NCBI GenBank assembly: GCA_920105625.2
Contig: OV050032.1
Span: forward strand, 110,716,542 to 110,780,541
DNA: 64,000 nucleotides
Direction of reading: 5' to 3'
From: Clusia tigrina
Taxonomy: Eukaryota; Arthropoda; Insecta; Diptera; Clusiidae
Shown: positions 35,901-48,760 of the stretch, piece after piece
Layout: the number at the start of each line of letters is the position of its first letter
Numbering within the stretch: position 1 is the first letter of the stretch
Position numbers and translations under genes: made by a program
Notes under the pieces: generated by a model
Databases searched by the model: none
Told to the model about the DNA's origin: nothing
What the model saw: the letters and a program-made list of their open reading frames with translations, nothing else

Positions 35901-37903
35901 GACGTACCGTATAGATGCTAGGGGCGTTTGAAGATTTATCAGTGTTTGATTTGGGACTCTAGGGTAGCATAGCTTTGAGCGATGGCTTAAATTGACAAGA
36001 GGCTCGAGTACTTTATTGTTACAAAATTTCAAGGTTTTATGACGCTCCAGTAAAAAGATACAAGCATTTGTATGTTCCAAACTTTGAAAGGTGTAGGACG
36101 TACCGTATAGAAGTTAGGGCCATTTGAAGTTTTATCAGTGTTTGATTTGGGACTCAAGGGTAGCATAGCTTTGAGCGATAGCTTAAATTGACAAGAGACT
36201 CGTGTACTTTATTGTTACAAAATTTCAAGTTTTTATGACGCTCCAGTAAAAAGTTACAAGCATTTGAATGTTGCTAACTTTGATAGGTGTAGGACGTAAC
36301 GTAAAGAAGTTAGGGGCGTTTGAAGATTTATCAGTGTTTGATTTGGGTCTCTAGGGTAGCATAGCTTTGAGCGATGGCTTAAATTGACAAGAGGCTCGAG
36401 TACTTTATTGTTACAAAATTTCAAGGTTTTATGACGCTCCAGTAAAAAGATACAAGCATTTGTACGTTCCAAACTTTGATAGGTGTAGGACGTACCGTAT
36501 AGAAGTTAGGCCATTTGAAGTTTTATCAGTGTTTGATTTGGGACTCAAGGGTAGCATAGCTTTGAGCGATGGCTTAAATTGTCAAGAGGCTCGAGTACTT
36601 TATTGTTACAAAATTTCAAGGTTTTATGACGCTCCAGTAAAAAGTTACAAGCATTTGTATGTTGTAAACTTTGATATGTGTAGGACGTACCGTATAGAAG
36701 TTTGGGCCATTTGAAGTTTTATCAGTGTTTGATTTGGGACTCAAGGGTAGCATAGCTTTGAACGATAGCTTAAATTGACAAGAGGCTCGGGTACTTCATT
36801 GTTACAAAATTTCAAGGTTTTATGACGCTCCAGAAAAAGTTACGAGCATTTGTAAGCTGCAAACTTTGATAGGTGTAGGACGTACCGTATAGAAGTTAGG
36901 GGCGTTTGAAGTTTTATCAGTGTTTGATTTGGGACTCAAGGGTAGCATAGCTTTGAGCGATGGCTTAAATTGACAAGAGGCTCGAGTACTTTATTGTTAC
37001 AAAATTTCAAGGTTATATGACGCTCCAGTAAAAAGTTACAAGCATTTGAATGTTAGCAAACTTTGATAGGTGTAGGACGTACCGTAAAGAAGTTAGGGCC
37101 ATTTGAAATTTTATCAGTGTTTGATTTGGGACTCTAGGGTAGCATAGCTTTGAGCGATAACTTAAATTGACAAGAGGCTCGAGTACTTTATTGTTACAAA
37201 ATTTCAAGGTTTTATGACGCTCCAGTAAAAAGTTACAAGCATTTGTATTTTGTAAACTTTGATAGGTGTAGGACGTGTCGTATAGAAGTTAGGACCATTT
37301 GAAGTTTTATCAGGTTTTGATTTGGGACTCAAGGGTAGCATAGCTTTGAGCGATGGCTTAAATTGTCAAGAGGCTCGAGTACTTTATTGTTACAAAATTT
37401 CAAGGTTTTATGACGCTCCAGTAAAAAGTTCCAAGCATTTGTATGTTGTAAACTTTGATATGTGTAGGACGTACCGTAAAGAAGTTAGGGGCGTTTGAAG
37501 TTTTATCAGTGTTTGATTTGGGACTCTAGGGTAGCATAGCTTTGAGCGATAGCTTAAATTGACAAGAGACTCGTGTACTTTATTGTTACAAAATTTCAAG
37601 GTTTTATGGCGCTCCAGTAAAAAGCTACAAGCATTTGAATGTTGCAAACTTTGATAGGTGTAGGACGTACCGTATAGAAGTTAGGGCCATTTGAAGTTTT
37701 ATCAGTGTTTGATTTGGGACTCTAGGGAAGCATAGCTTTGAGCGATAGCTTAAATTGACAAGAGACTCGAGTACTTTATTGTTACAAAATTTCAATGTTT
37801 TATGACGCTCCAGTAAAAAGTTACAAGCATTTGTATGTTGCCAACTTTGATAGGTGTAGGACGTACCGTATAGAAGTTAGGGGCGTTTGAAGTTTTATCA
37901 GTC
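35900..37903. repeat. 13-monomer higher-order repeat (2,548 bp), copy 1
   Basis: Markers recur exactly 2,548 bp (13 x 196) later: 'gttacgagc' at 36,839 and 39,387, 'cgtgtcg' at 37,274 and 39,822, and the one-base insertion 'atgttagcaaac' near 37,051 and 39,599. The match continues past 37,903 to about 38,300. There 'gatggcttaaatt' plus 'ctcgggtacttc' faces 'gatggcctaaatt' plus 'ctcgagtacttt' near 40,880. A single-base loss, 'ttaggccatttg', lies near 36,505. Confidence 0.88.
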
Positions 37904-40900
37904 TTTGATTTGGGACTCTAGGGTAGCATAGCTTTGAGCGATAACATAAATTGACAAGAGGCTCGAGTACTTTATTGTTACAAAATTTCAAGGTTTTATG
38001 ACGCTCCAGTAAAAAGTTACAAGCATTTGTATGTTGCAAACTTTGATAGGTGTAGTACGTACCGTATAGAAGTTAGGGACATTTGAAGTTTTATCAGTGT
38101 TTGATTTGGGACTCAAGGGTAGCATAGCTTTGAGCGATGGCTTAAATTGACAAGAGGCCCGAGTACTTTATTGTTACAAAATGTCAAGGTTTTATGACGC
38201 TCCAGTAAAAAGTTACAAGCATTTGTATGTTGCAAACTTTGATAGGTGTAGGACGTACCGTATAGAAGTTTGGGCCATTTGAAGTTTTATCAGTGTTTGA
38301 TTTGGGACTCAAGGGTAGCATAGCTTTGAGCGATGGCTTAAATTGACAAGAGGCTCGGGTACTTCATTGTTACCAAATTTCAAGGTTTTATGACGCTCCA
38401 GTAAAAAGTTACAAGCATTTGTATGTTGCAAACTTTGATAGGTGTAGGACGTACCGTAAAGAAGTTAGGGGCGTTTGAAGATTTATCAGTGTTTGATTTG
38501 GGACTCTAGGGTAGCATAGCTTTGAGCGATGGCTTAAATTGACAAGAGGCTCGAGTACTTTATTGTTACAAAATTTCAAGGTTTTATGACGCTCCAGTAA
38601 AAAGATACAAGCATTTGTATGTTCCAAACTTTGATAGGTGTAGGACGTACCGTATAGAAGTTAGGGCCATTTGAAGTTTTATCAGTGTTTGATTTGGGAC
38701 TCAAGGGTAGCATAGCTTTGAGCGATAGCTTAAATTGACAAGAGACTCGAGTACTTTATTGTTACAAAATTTCAAGGTTTTATGACGCTCCAGTAAAAAG
38801 TTACAAGCATTTGAATGTTGCTAACTTTGATAGGTGTAGGACGTAACGTAAAGAAGTTAGGGGCATTTGAAGATTTATCAGTGTTTGATTTGGGACTCTA
38901 GGGTAGCATAGCTTTGAGCGATGGCTTAAATTGACAAGAGGCTCGAGTACTTTATTGTTACAAAATTTCAAGGTTTTATGACGCTCCAGTAAAAAGATAC
39001 AAGCATTTGTATGTTCCAAACTTTGATAGGTGTAGGACGTACCGTATAGAAGTTAGGGCCATTTGAAGTTTTATCAGTGTTTGATTTGGGACTCAAGGGT
39101 AGCATAGCTTTGAGCGATGGCTTAAATTGTCAAGAGGCTCGAGTACTTTATTGTTACAAAATTTCAAGGTTTTATGACGCTCCAGTAAAAAGTTACAAGC
39201 ATTTGTATGTTGTAAACTTTGATATGTGTAGGACGTACCGTATAGAAGTTTGGGCCATTTGAAGTTTTATCAGTGTTTGATTTGGGACTCAAGGGTAGCA
39301 TAGCTTTGAACGATAGCTTAAATTGACAAGAGGCTCGGGTACTTCATTGTTACAAAATTTCAAGGTTTTATGACGCTCCAGAAAAAGTTACGAGCATTTG
39401 TAAGCTGCAAACTTTGATAGGTGTAGGACGTACCGTATAGAAGTTAGGGGCGTTTGAAGTTTTATCAGTGTTTGATTTGGGACTCAAGGGTAGCATAGCT
39501 TTGAGCGATGGCTTAAATTGACAAGAGGCTCGAGTACTTTATTGTTACAAAATTTCAAGGTTATATGACGCTCCAGTAAAAAGTTACAAGCATTTGAATG
39601 TTAGCAAACTTTGATAGGTGTAGGACGTACCGTAAAGAAGTTAGGGCCATTTGAAGTTTTATCAGTGTTTGATTTGGGACTCTAGGGTAGCATAGCTTTG
39701 AGCGATAACTTAAATTGACAAGAGGCTCGAGTACTTTATTGTTACAAAATTTCAAGGTTCTATGACGCTCCAGTAAAAAGTTACAAGCATTTGTATTTTG
39801 CAAACTTTGATAGGTGTAGGACGTGTCGTATAGAAGTTAGGACCATTTGAAGTTTTATCAGGTTTTGATTTGGGACTCAAGGGTAGCATAACTTTGAGCG
39901 ATGGCTTAAATTGTCAAGAGGCTCGAGTACTTTATTGTTACAAAATTTCAAGGTTTTATGACGCTCCAGTTAAAAGTTCCAAGCATTTGTATGTTGTAAA
40001 CTTTGATATGTGTAGGACGTACCGTAAAGAAGTTAGGGGCGTTTGAAGTTTTATCAGTGTTTGATTTGGGACTCTAGGGTAGCATAGCTTTGAGCGATAG
40101 CTTAAATTGACAAGAGACTCGTGTACTTTATTGTTACAAAATTTCAAGGTTTTATGGCGCTCCAGTAAAAAGTTACAAGCATTTGAATGTTGCAAACTTT
40201 GATAGGTGTAGGACGTACCGTATAGAAGTTAGGGCCATTTGAAGTTTTATCAGTGTTTGATTTGGGACTCTAGGGTAGCATAGCTTTGAGCGATAGCTTA
40301 AATTGACAAGAGACTCGAGTACTTTATTGTTACAAAATTTCAATGTTTTATGACGCTCCAGTAAAAAGTTACAAGCATTTGTATGTTGCCAACTTTGATA
40401 GGTGTAGGACGTACCGTATAGAAGTTAGGGGCGTTTGAAGTTTTATCAGTCTTTGATTTGGGACTCTAGGGTAGCATAGCTTTGAGCGATAACATAAATT
40501 GACAAGAGGCTCGAGTACTTTATTGTTACAAAATTTCAAGGTTTTATGACGCTCCAGTAAAAAGTTACAAGCATTTGTATGTTGCAAACTTTGATAGGTG
40601 TAGTACGTACCGTATAGAAGTTAGGGCCATTTGAAGTTTTATCAGTGTTTGATTTGGGACTCAAGGGTAGCATAGCTTTGAGCGATGGCTTAAATTGACA
40701 AGAGGCCCGAGTACTTTATTGTTACAAAATGTCAAGGTTTTATGACGCTCCAGTAAAAAGTTACAAGCATTTGTATGTTGCAAACTTTGATAGGTGTAGG
40801 ACGTACCGTATAGAAGTTTGGGCCATTTGAAGTTTTATCAGTGTTTGATTTGGGACTCAAGGGTAGCAGAGCTTTGAGCGATGGCCTAAATTGACAAGAG

Positions 40901-42019
40901 GCTCGAGTACTTTATTGTTAAAAAATTTCAATGTTTTATGACGCTCCAGTAAAAAGTTACAAGCATTTGTATGTTGCCAACTTTGATAGATGTAGGACGT
41001 ACCGTATAAAAGTTAGGGGCGTTTGAAGTTTTATCAGTGTTTGATTTGGGACTCTAGGGTAGCATAGCTTTGAGCGATAACATAAATTGACAAGAGGCTC
41101 GAGTACTTTATTGTTACAAAATTTCAAGGTTTTATGACGCTCCAGTAAAAAGTTACAAGCATTTGTATGTTGCAAACTTTGATAGGTGTAGTACGTACCG
41201 TATAGAAGTTAGGGCCATTTGAAGTTTTATCAGTGTTTGATTTGGGACTCAAGGGTAGCATAGCTTTGAGCGATGGCTTAAATTGACAAGAGGCCCGAGT
41301 ACTTTATTGTTACAAAATGTCAAGGTTTTATGACGCTCCAGTAAAAAGTTACAAGCATTTGTATGTTGCAAACTTTGATAGGTGTAGGACGTACCGTATA
41401 GAAGTTTGGGCCATTTGAAGTTTTATCAGTGTTTGATTTGGGACTCAAGGGTAGCATAGCTTTGAGCGATGGCTTAAATTGACAAGAGGCTCGAGTACTT
41501 TATTGTTACAAAATTTCAAGGTTTTATGACGCTCCAGTAAAAAGTTACAAGCATTTGTATGTTGCAAACTTTGATAGGTGTAGTACGTACCGTATAGAAG
41601 TTAGGGCCATTTGAAGTTTTATCAGTGTTTGATTTGGGACTCAAGGGTAGCATAGCTTTGAGCGATGGCTTAAATTGACAAGAGGCCCGAGTACTTTATT
41701 GTTACAAAATTTCAAGGTTTTATGACGCTCCAGTAAAAAGTTACAAGCATTTGTATGTTGCAAACTTTGATAGGTGTAGGACGTACCGTATAGAAGTTTG
41801 GGCCATTTGAAGTTTTATCAGTGTTTGATTTGGGACTCAAGGGTAGCATAGCTTTGAGCGATGGCTTAAATTGACAAGAGGCTCGAGTACTTTATTGTTA
41901 CAAAATTTCAAGGTTTTATGACGCTCCAGTTAAAAGTTCCAAGCATTTGTATGTTGCCAACTTTGATAGATGTAGGACGTACCGTATAAAAGTTAGGGGC
42001 GTTTGAAGTTTTATCAGTG
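37904..42019. repeat. 21-monomer higher-order repeat (4,116 bp), copy 1
   Basis: Every private marker checked recurs 4,116 bp (21 x 196) later: 'gttacgagc' 39,387 to 43,503, 'cgtgtcg' 39,822 to 43,938, and 'tagtacg' at 40,601 and 41,189 to 44,717 and 45,305. 'agttagggac' at 38,071 matches 42,187. The match starts just after 37,903, where 'gtctttg' faces 'gtgtttg'. The only differences I found are single bases near 39,760 (c for t), 39,891 (a for g) and 41,711 (t for g). This is the most homogeneous part of the window. Confidence 0.94.
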
Positions 42020-42170
42020 TTTGATTTGGGACTCTAGGGTAGCATAGCTTTGAGCGATAACATAAATTGACAAGAGGCTCGAGTACTTTATTGTTACAAA
42101 ATTTCAAGGTTTTATGACGCTCCAGTAAAAAGTTACAAGCATTTGTATGTTGCAAACTTTGATAGGTGTA
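40955..42170. repeat. Five-monomer sub-repeat inside the 21-monomer unit
   Basis: The monomer with 'gttgccaac', 'gatagatgtagg' and 'cgtataaaag' at about 40,957-41,175 recurs 980 bp (five monomers) later at 41,937-42,155. Between them, monomers with 'gtagtacg' and monomers with 'gtttgggcc' alternate. The same arrangement is copied at 45,073-46,290 with the larger unit, so the five-monomer step predates the 21-monomer duplication. Confidence 0.85.
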
Positions 42171-45100
42171 GTACGTACCGTATAGAAGTTAGGGACATTT
42201 GAAGTTTTATCAGTGTTTGATTTGGGACTCAAGGGTAGCATAGCTTTGAGCGATGGCTTAAATTGACAAGAGGCCCGAGTACTTTATTGTTACAAAATGT
42301 CAAGGTTTTATGACGCTCCAGTAAAAAGTTACAAGCATTTGTATGTTGCAAACTTTGATAGGTGTAGGACGTACCGTATAGAAGTTTGGGCCATTTGAAG
42401 TTTTATCAGTGTTTGATTTGGGACTCAAGGGTAGCATAGCTTTGAGCGATGGCTTAAATTGACAAGAGGCTCGGGTACTTCATTGTTACCAAATTTCAAG
42501 GTTTTATGACGCTCCAGTAAAAAGTTACAAGCATTTGTATGTTGCAAACTTTGATAGGTGTAGGACGTACCGTAAAGAAGTTAGGGGCGTTTGAAGATTT
42601 ATCAGTGTTTGATTTGGGACTCTAGGGTAGCATAGCTTTGAGCGATGGCTTAAATTGACAAGAGGCTCGAGTACTTTATTGTTACAAAATTTCAAGGTTT
42701 TATGACGCTCCAGTAAAAAGATACAAGCATTTGTATGTTCCAAACTTTGATAGGTGTAGGACGTACCGTATAGAAGTTAGGGCCATTTGAAGTTTTATCA
42801 GTGTTTGATTTGGGACTCAAGGGTAGCATAGCTTTGAGCGATAGCTTAAATTGACAAGAGACTCGAGTACTTTATTGTTACAAAATTTCAAGGTTTTATG
42901 ACGCTCCAGTAAAAAGTTACAAGCATTTGAATGTTGCTAACTTTGATAGGTGTAGGACGTAACGTAAAGAAGTTAGGGGCATTTGAAGATTTATCAGTGT
43001 TTGATTTGGGACTCTAGGGTAGCATAGCTTTGAGCGATGGCTTAAATTGACAAGAGGCTCGAGTACTTTATTGTTACAAAATTTCAAGGTTTTATGACGC
43101 TCCAGTAAAAAGATACAAGCATTTGTATGTTCCAAACTTTGATAGGTGTAGGACGTACCGTATAGAAGTTAGGGCCATTTGAAGTTTTATCAGTGTTTGA
43201 TTTGGGACTCAAGGGTAGCATAGCTTTGAGCGATGGCTTAAATTGTCAAGAGGCTCGAGTACTTTATTGTTACAAAATTTCAAGGTTTTATGACGCTCCA
43301 GTAAAAAGTTACAAGCATTTGTATGTTGTAAACTTTGATATGTGTAGGACGTACCGTATAGAAGTTTGGGCCATTTGAAGTTTTATCAGTGTTTGATTTG
43401 GGACTCAAGGGTAGCATAGCTTTGAACGATAGCTTAAATTGACAAGAGGCTCGGGTACTTCATTGTTACAAAATTTCAAGGTTTTATGACGCTCCAGAAA
43501 AAGTTACGAGCATTTGTAAGCTGCAAACTTTGATAGGTGTAGGACGTACCGTATAGAAGTTAGGGGCGTTTGAAGTTTTATCAGTGTTTGATTTGGGACT
43601 CAAGGGTAGCATAGCTTTGAGCGATGGCTTAAATTGACAAGAGGCTCGAGTACTTTATTGTTACAAAATTTCAAGGTTATATGACGCTCCAGTAAAAAGT
43701 TACAAGCATTTGAATGTTAGCAAACTTTGATAGGTGTAGGACGTACCGTAAAGAAGTTAGGGCCATTTGAAGTTTTATCAGTGTTTGATTTGGGACTCTA
43801 GGGTAGCATAGCTTTGAGCGATAACTTAAATTGACAAGAGGCTCGAGTACTTTATTGTTACAAAATTTCAAGGTTTTATGACGCTCCAGTAAAAAGTTAC
43901 AAGCATTTGTATTTTGCAAACTTTGATAGGTGTAGGACGTGTCGTATAGAAGTTAGGACCATTTGAAGTTTTATCAGGTTTTGATTTGGGACTCAAGGGT
44001 AGCATAGCTTTGAGCGATGGCTTAAATTGTCAAGAGGCTCGAGTACTTTATTGTTACAAAATTTCAAGGTTTTATGACGCTCCAGTTAAAAGTTCCAAGC
44101 ATTTGTATGTTGTAAACTTTGATATGTGTAGGACGTACCGTAAAGAAGTTAGGGGCGTTTGAAGTTTTATCAGTGTTTGATTTGGGACTCTAGGGTAGCA
44201 TAGCTTTGAGCGATAGCTTAAATTGACAAGAGACTCGTGTACTTTATTGTTACAAAATTTCAAGGTTTTATGGCGCTCCAGTAAAAAGTTACAAGCATTT
44301 GAATGTTGCAAACTTTGATAGGTGTAGGACGTACCGTATAGAAGTTAGGGCCATTTGAAGTTTTATCAGTGTTTGATTTGGGACTCTAGGGTAGCATAGC
44401 TTTGAGCGATAGCTTAAATTGACAAGAGACTCGAGTACTTTATTGTTACAAAATTTCAATGTTTTATGACGCTCCAGTAAAAAGTTACAAGCATTTGTAT
44501 GTTGCCAACTTTGATAGGTGTAGGACGTACCGTATAGAAGTTAGGGGCGTTTGAAGTTTTATCAGTCTTTGATTTGGGACTCTAGGGTAGCATAGCTTTG
44601 AGCGATAACATAAATTGACAAGAGGCTCGAGTACTTTATTGTTACAAAATTTCAAGGTTTTATGACGCTCCAGTAAAAAGTTACAAGCATTTGTATGTTG
44701 CAAACTTTGATAGGTGTAGTACGTACCGTATAGAAGTTAGGGCCATTTGAAGTTTTATCAGTGTTTGATTTGGGACTCAAGGGTAGCATAGCTTTGAGCG
44801 ATGGCTTAAATTGACAAGAGGCCCGAGTACTTTATTGTTACAAAATGTCAAGGTTTTATGACGCTCCAGTAAAAAGTTACAAGCATTTGTATGTTGCAAA
44901 CTTTGATAGGTGTAGGACGTACCGTATAGAAGTTTGGGCCATTTGAAGTTTTATCAGTGTTTGATTTGGGACTCAAGGGTAGCAGAGCTTTGAGCGATGG
45001 CCTAAATTGACAAGAGGCTCGAGTACTTTATTGTTAAAAAATTTCAATGTTTTATGACGCTCCAGTAAAAAGTTACAAGCATTTGTATGTTGCCAACTTT

Positions 45101-46135
45101 GATAGATGTAGGACGTACCGTATAAAAGTTAGGGGCGTTTGAAGTTTTATCAGTGTTTGATTTGGGACTCTAGGGTAGCATAGCTTTGAGCGATAACATA
45201 AATTGACAAGAGGCTCGAGTACTTTATTGTTACAAAATTTCAAGGTTTTATGACGCTCCAGTAAAAAGTTACAAGCATTTGTATGTTGCAAACTTTGATA
45301 GGTGTAGTACGTACCGTATAGAAGTTAGGGCCATTTGAAGTTTTATCAGTGTTTGATTTGGGACTCAAGGGTAGCATAGCTTTGAGCGATGGCTTAAATT
45401 GACAAGAGGCCCGAGTACTTTATTGTTACAAAATGTCAAGGTTTTATGACGCTCCAGTAAAAAGTTACAAGCATTTGTATGTTGCAAACTTTGATAGGTG
45501 TAGGACGTACCGTATAGAAGTTTGGGCCATTTGAAGTTTTATCAGTGTTTGATTTGGGACTCAAGGGTAGCATAGCTTTGAGCGATGGCTTAAATTGACA
45601 AGAGGCTCGAGTACTTTATTGTTACAAAATTTCAAGGTTTTATGACGCTCCAGTAAAAAGTTACAAGCATTTGTATGTTGCAAACTTTGATAGGTGTAGT
45701 ACGTACCGTATAGAAGTTAGGGCCATTTGAAGTTTTATCAGTGTTTGATTTGGGACTCAAGGGTAGCATAGCTTTGAGCGATGGCTTAAATTGACAAGAG
45801 GCCCGAGTACTTTATTGTTACAAAATGTCAAGGTTTTATGACGCTCCAGTAAAAAGTTACAAGCATTTGTATGTTGCAAACTTTGATAGGTGTAGGACGT
45901 ACCGTATAGAAGTTTGGGCCATTTGAAGTTTTATCAGTGTTTGATTTGGGACTCAAGGGTAGCATAGCTTTGAGCGATGGCTTAAATTGACAAGAGGCTC
46001 GAGTACTTTATTGTTACAAAATTTCAAGGTTTTATGACGCTCCAGTTAAAAGTTCCAAGCATTTGTATGTTGCCAACTTTGATAGATGTAGGACGTACCG
46101 TATAAAAGTTAGGGGCGTTTGAAGTTTTATCAGTG
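42020..46135. repeat. 21-monomer higher-order repeat (4,116 bp), copy 2
   Basis: Second full copy, immediately adjacent. The match runs on to about 46,310, where 'gttagggccatttg' faces 'gttagggacatttg' at 42,195, so about 175 bp of a third copy are present. One extra single-base difference is 'gttccaaaatttc' near 46,212. Near identity over 4.1 kb in adjacent copies points to recent unequal exchange or gene conversion. Confidence 0.94.
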
Positions 46136-46310
46136 TTTGATTTGGGACTCTAGGGTAGCATAGCTTTGAGCGATAACATAAATTGACAAGAGGCTCGAGT
46201 ACTTTATTGTTCCAAAATTTCAAGGTTTTATGACGCTCCAGTAAAAAGTTACAAGCATTTGTATGTTGCAAACTTTGATAGGTGTAGTACGTACCGTATA
46301 GAAGTTAGGG

Positions 46311-48760
46311 CCATTTGAAGTTTTATCACTGTTTGATTTGGGACTCAAGGGTAGCATAGCTTTGAGCGATGGCTTAAATTGACAAGAGGCTCGAGTACTT
46401 TATTGTTACAAAATTTCAAGGTTTTATGACGCTCCAGTAAAAAGTTACAAGCATTTGTATGTTGCAAACTTTGATAGGTGTAGGACGTACCGTACAGAAG
46501 TTTGGGCCATTTGAAGTTTTATCAGTGTTTGATTTGGGACTCAAGGGTAGCATAGCTTTGAGCGATGGCCTAAATTGACAAGAGGCTCAAATACTTTATT
46601 GTTACAAAATTTCAAGGTTTTATGAAGCTCCAGTAAAAAGATACAAGCATTTGTATGTTGCAAACTTTGATAGGTGTAGGACGTACCGTATAAAAGTGAG
46701 GGCCATTTGAAGTTTTATCAGTGTTTGATTTGGGACTCTAGGGTAGCATAGCTTTGAGCGATAGCTTAAATTGACAAGAGACTCGTGTACTTTATTGTTA
46801 CAAAATTTCAAGGTTTTATGACGCTCCAGTAAAAAGTTACAAGCATTTGGATGTTGTCAACTTTGATAGGTGTAGGACGTACCGTAAAGAAGTTAGGGGC
46901 GTTTGAAGTTTTATCAGTGTTTGATTTGGGACTCTAGGGTAGCAAAGCTTTGAGCGATAGCTTAAATTGACAAGAGGCTCGAGATCTTTATTGTTACAAA
47001 ATTTCAAGATTTTGTGACGCTCCAGTAAAAAGATACAAGCATTTGTATGTTGCAAACTTTGATAGGTGTAGGACGTACCGTAAAGAAGTTAGGGCCATTT
47101 GAAGTTTTATCAGTGTTTGATTTGGGACTCAAAGGGTAGCATAGCTTTGAGCGATAGCTTAAATTGACAAGAGGCTCGGGTACTTCATTGTTACAAAATT
47201 TCAAGGTTTTATGACGCTCCAGTAAAAAGTTACCAGCATTTGTATGTTGCAAACTTTGATAGGTGCGTACCGTAAAGAAGTTAGGGGCGTTTGAAGTTTT
47301 ATCAGTGTTTGGTTTGGTACTCAAGGGTAGCATAGCTTTGAGCGATGGCTTAAATTGACAAGAGGCTCGAGTACTTTATTGTTACAAAATTTCAAGGTTT
47401 TGTGACGCTCCAGTAAAAAGTTACAAGCATTTGTATGTTGCAAACTTTGATAGGTGTAGGACGTACCGTAAAGAAGTTAGGGGCGTTTGAAGTTTTATCA
47501 GTGTTTGATTTGGGACTCAAGTGTAGCATAGCTTTGAGCGATGGCCTAAATTGACAAGAGGCTCGAGTACTTTATTGTTACAAAATTTCAAGGTTTTATG
47601 ACGCTCCAGTAAAAAGTTACAAGCATTTGTATGTTGCAAACTTTGATAGGTGTAGGACGTACCGTAAAGAAGTTAGGGCCATTTGAAGTTTTATCAGTGT
47701 TTGATTTGGGACTCAAGGGTAGCATAGCTTTGAGCGATGGCCTAAATTGACAAGAACCTCGAGTACTTTATTGTTACAAAATTTCAAGGTTTTATGACGC
47801 TCCAGTAAAAAGATACAAGCATTTGTATGTTGCAAACTTTGATAGGTGTAGGACGTACCGTATAAAAGTTAGGGCCATTTGAAGTTTTAACAGTGTTTGA
47901 TTTGGGACTCTAGGGTAGCATAGCTTTGAGCGATAGCTTAAATTGACAAGAGACTCTTGTACTTTATTGTTACAAAATTTCAAGGTTTTATGACGCTCCA
48001 GTAAAAAGTTACAAGCATTTGAATGTTGCCAATTTTGATAGGTGTAGGACGTACCGTAAAGAAGTTAGGGGCGTTTGAAGTTTTATCAGTGTTTGATTTG
48101 GGACTCTAGGGTAGCATAGCTTTGAGCGATAGCTTAAATTGACAAGAGGCTCGAGATCTTTATTGTTACAAAATTTCAAGGTTTTGTGACGCTCCAGTAA
48201 AAAGATACAAGCATTTGTATGTTGCAAACTTTGTTAGGTGTAGGACGTACCGTAAAGAAGTTAGGGCCATTTGAAGTTTTATCAGTGTTTGATTTGGGAC
48301 TCAAGGGTAACATAGCTTTGAGCGATAGCTTAAATTGACAAGAGGCTCGGGTACTTCATTGTTACAAAATTTCAAGGTTATATGACGCTCCAGTAAAAAT
48401 TTACCAGCATTTGTATGTTGCAAACTTTGATAGGTGTAGGACGTACCGTATAGAAGTTAGGGGCGTTTGAAGTTTTATCAGTGTTCGATTTGGGACTCAA
48501 GGGTAGCATAGCTTTGAGCGATGGCTTAAATTGACAAGAGGCTCGAGTACTTTATTGTTACAAAATTTCAAGGTTTTATGACGCTCCAGTAAAAAGTTAC
48601 AAGCATTTGAACGTTGCAAACTTTGATAGGTGTAGGACGTACCGTAAAGAAGTTAGGGGCGTTTGAAGTTTTATTAGTGTTTGATTTGGGACTCAAGGGT
48701 AGCAGAGCCTTGAGCGATAACTTAAATTGACAAGAGGCTCGGGTACTTTATTGTTACAAA
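46311..48760. repeat. Satellite stretch with mixed monomers and two length changes
   Basis: About 12 monomers without a clean larger period. A pair of related units with 'gatctttattg' lies near 46,984 and 48,157. A one-base gain near 47,131 ('actcaaagggtagc') and a five-base loss near 47,265 ('ataggtgcgtacc') disturb the unit length. No non-satellite sequence is visible. Confidence 0.82.
47260..47274. repeat. Five-base deletion in the conserved part of a monomer
   Basis: The unit reads 'aggtgcgtacc' where its neighbours read 'aggtgtaggacgtacc'. The loss falls in one of the least variable parts of the repeat, and I saw no second copy of it in the window, so it has not been spread by duplication. 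Confidence 0.88.
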
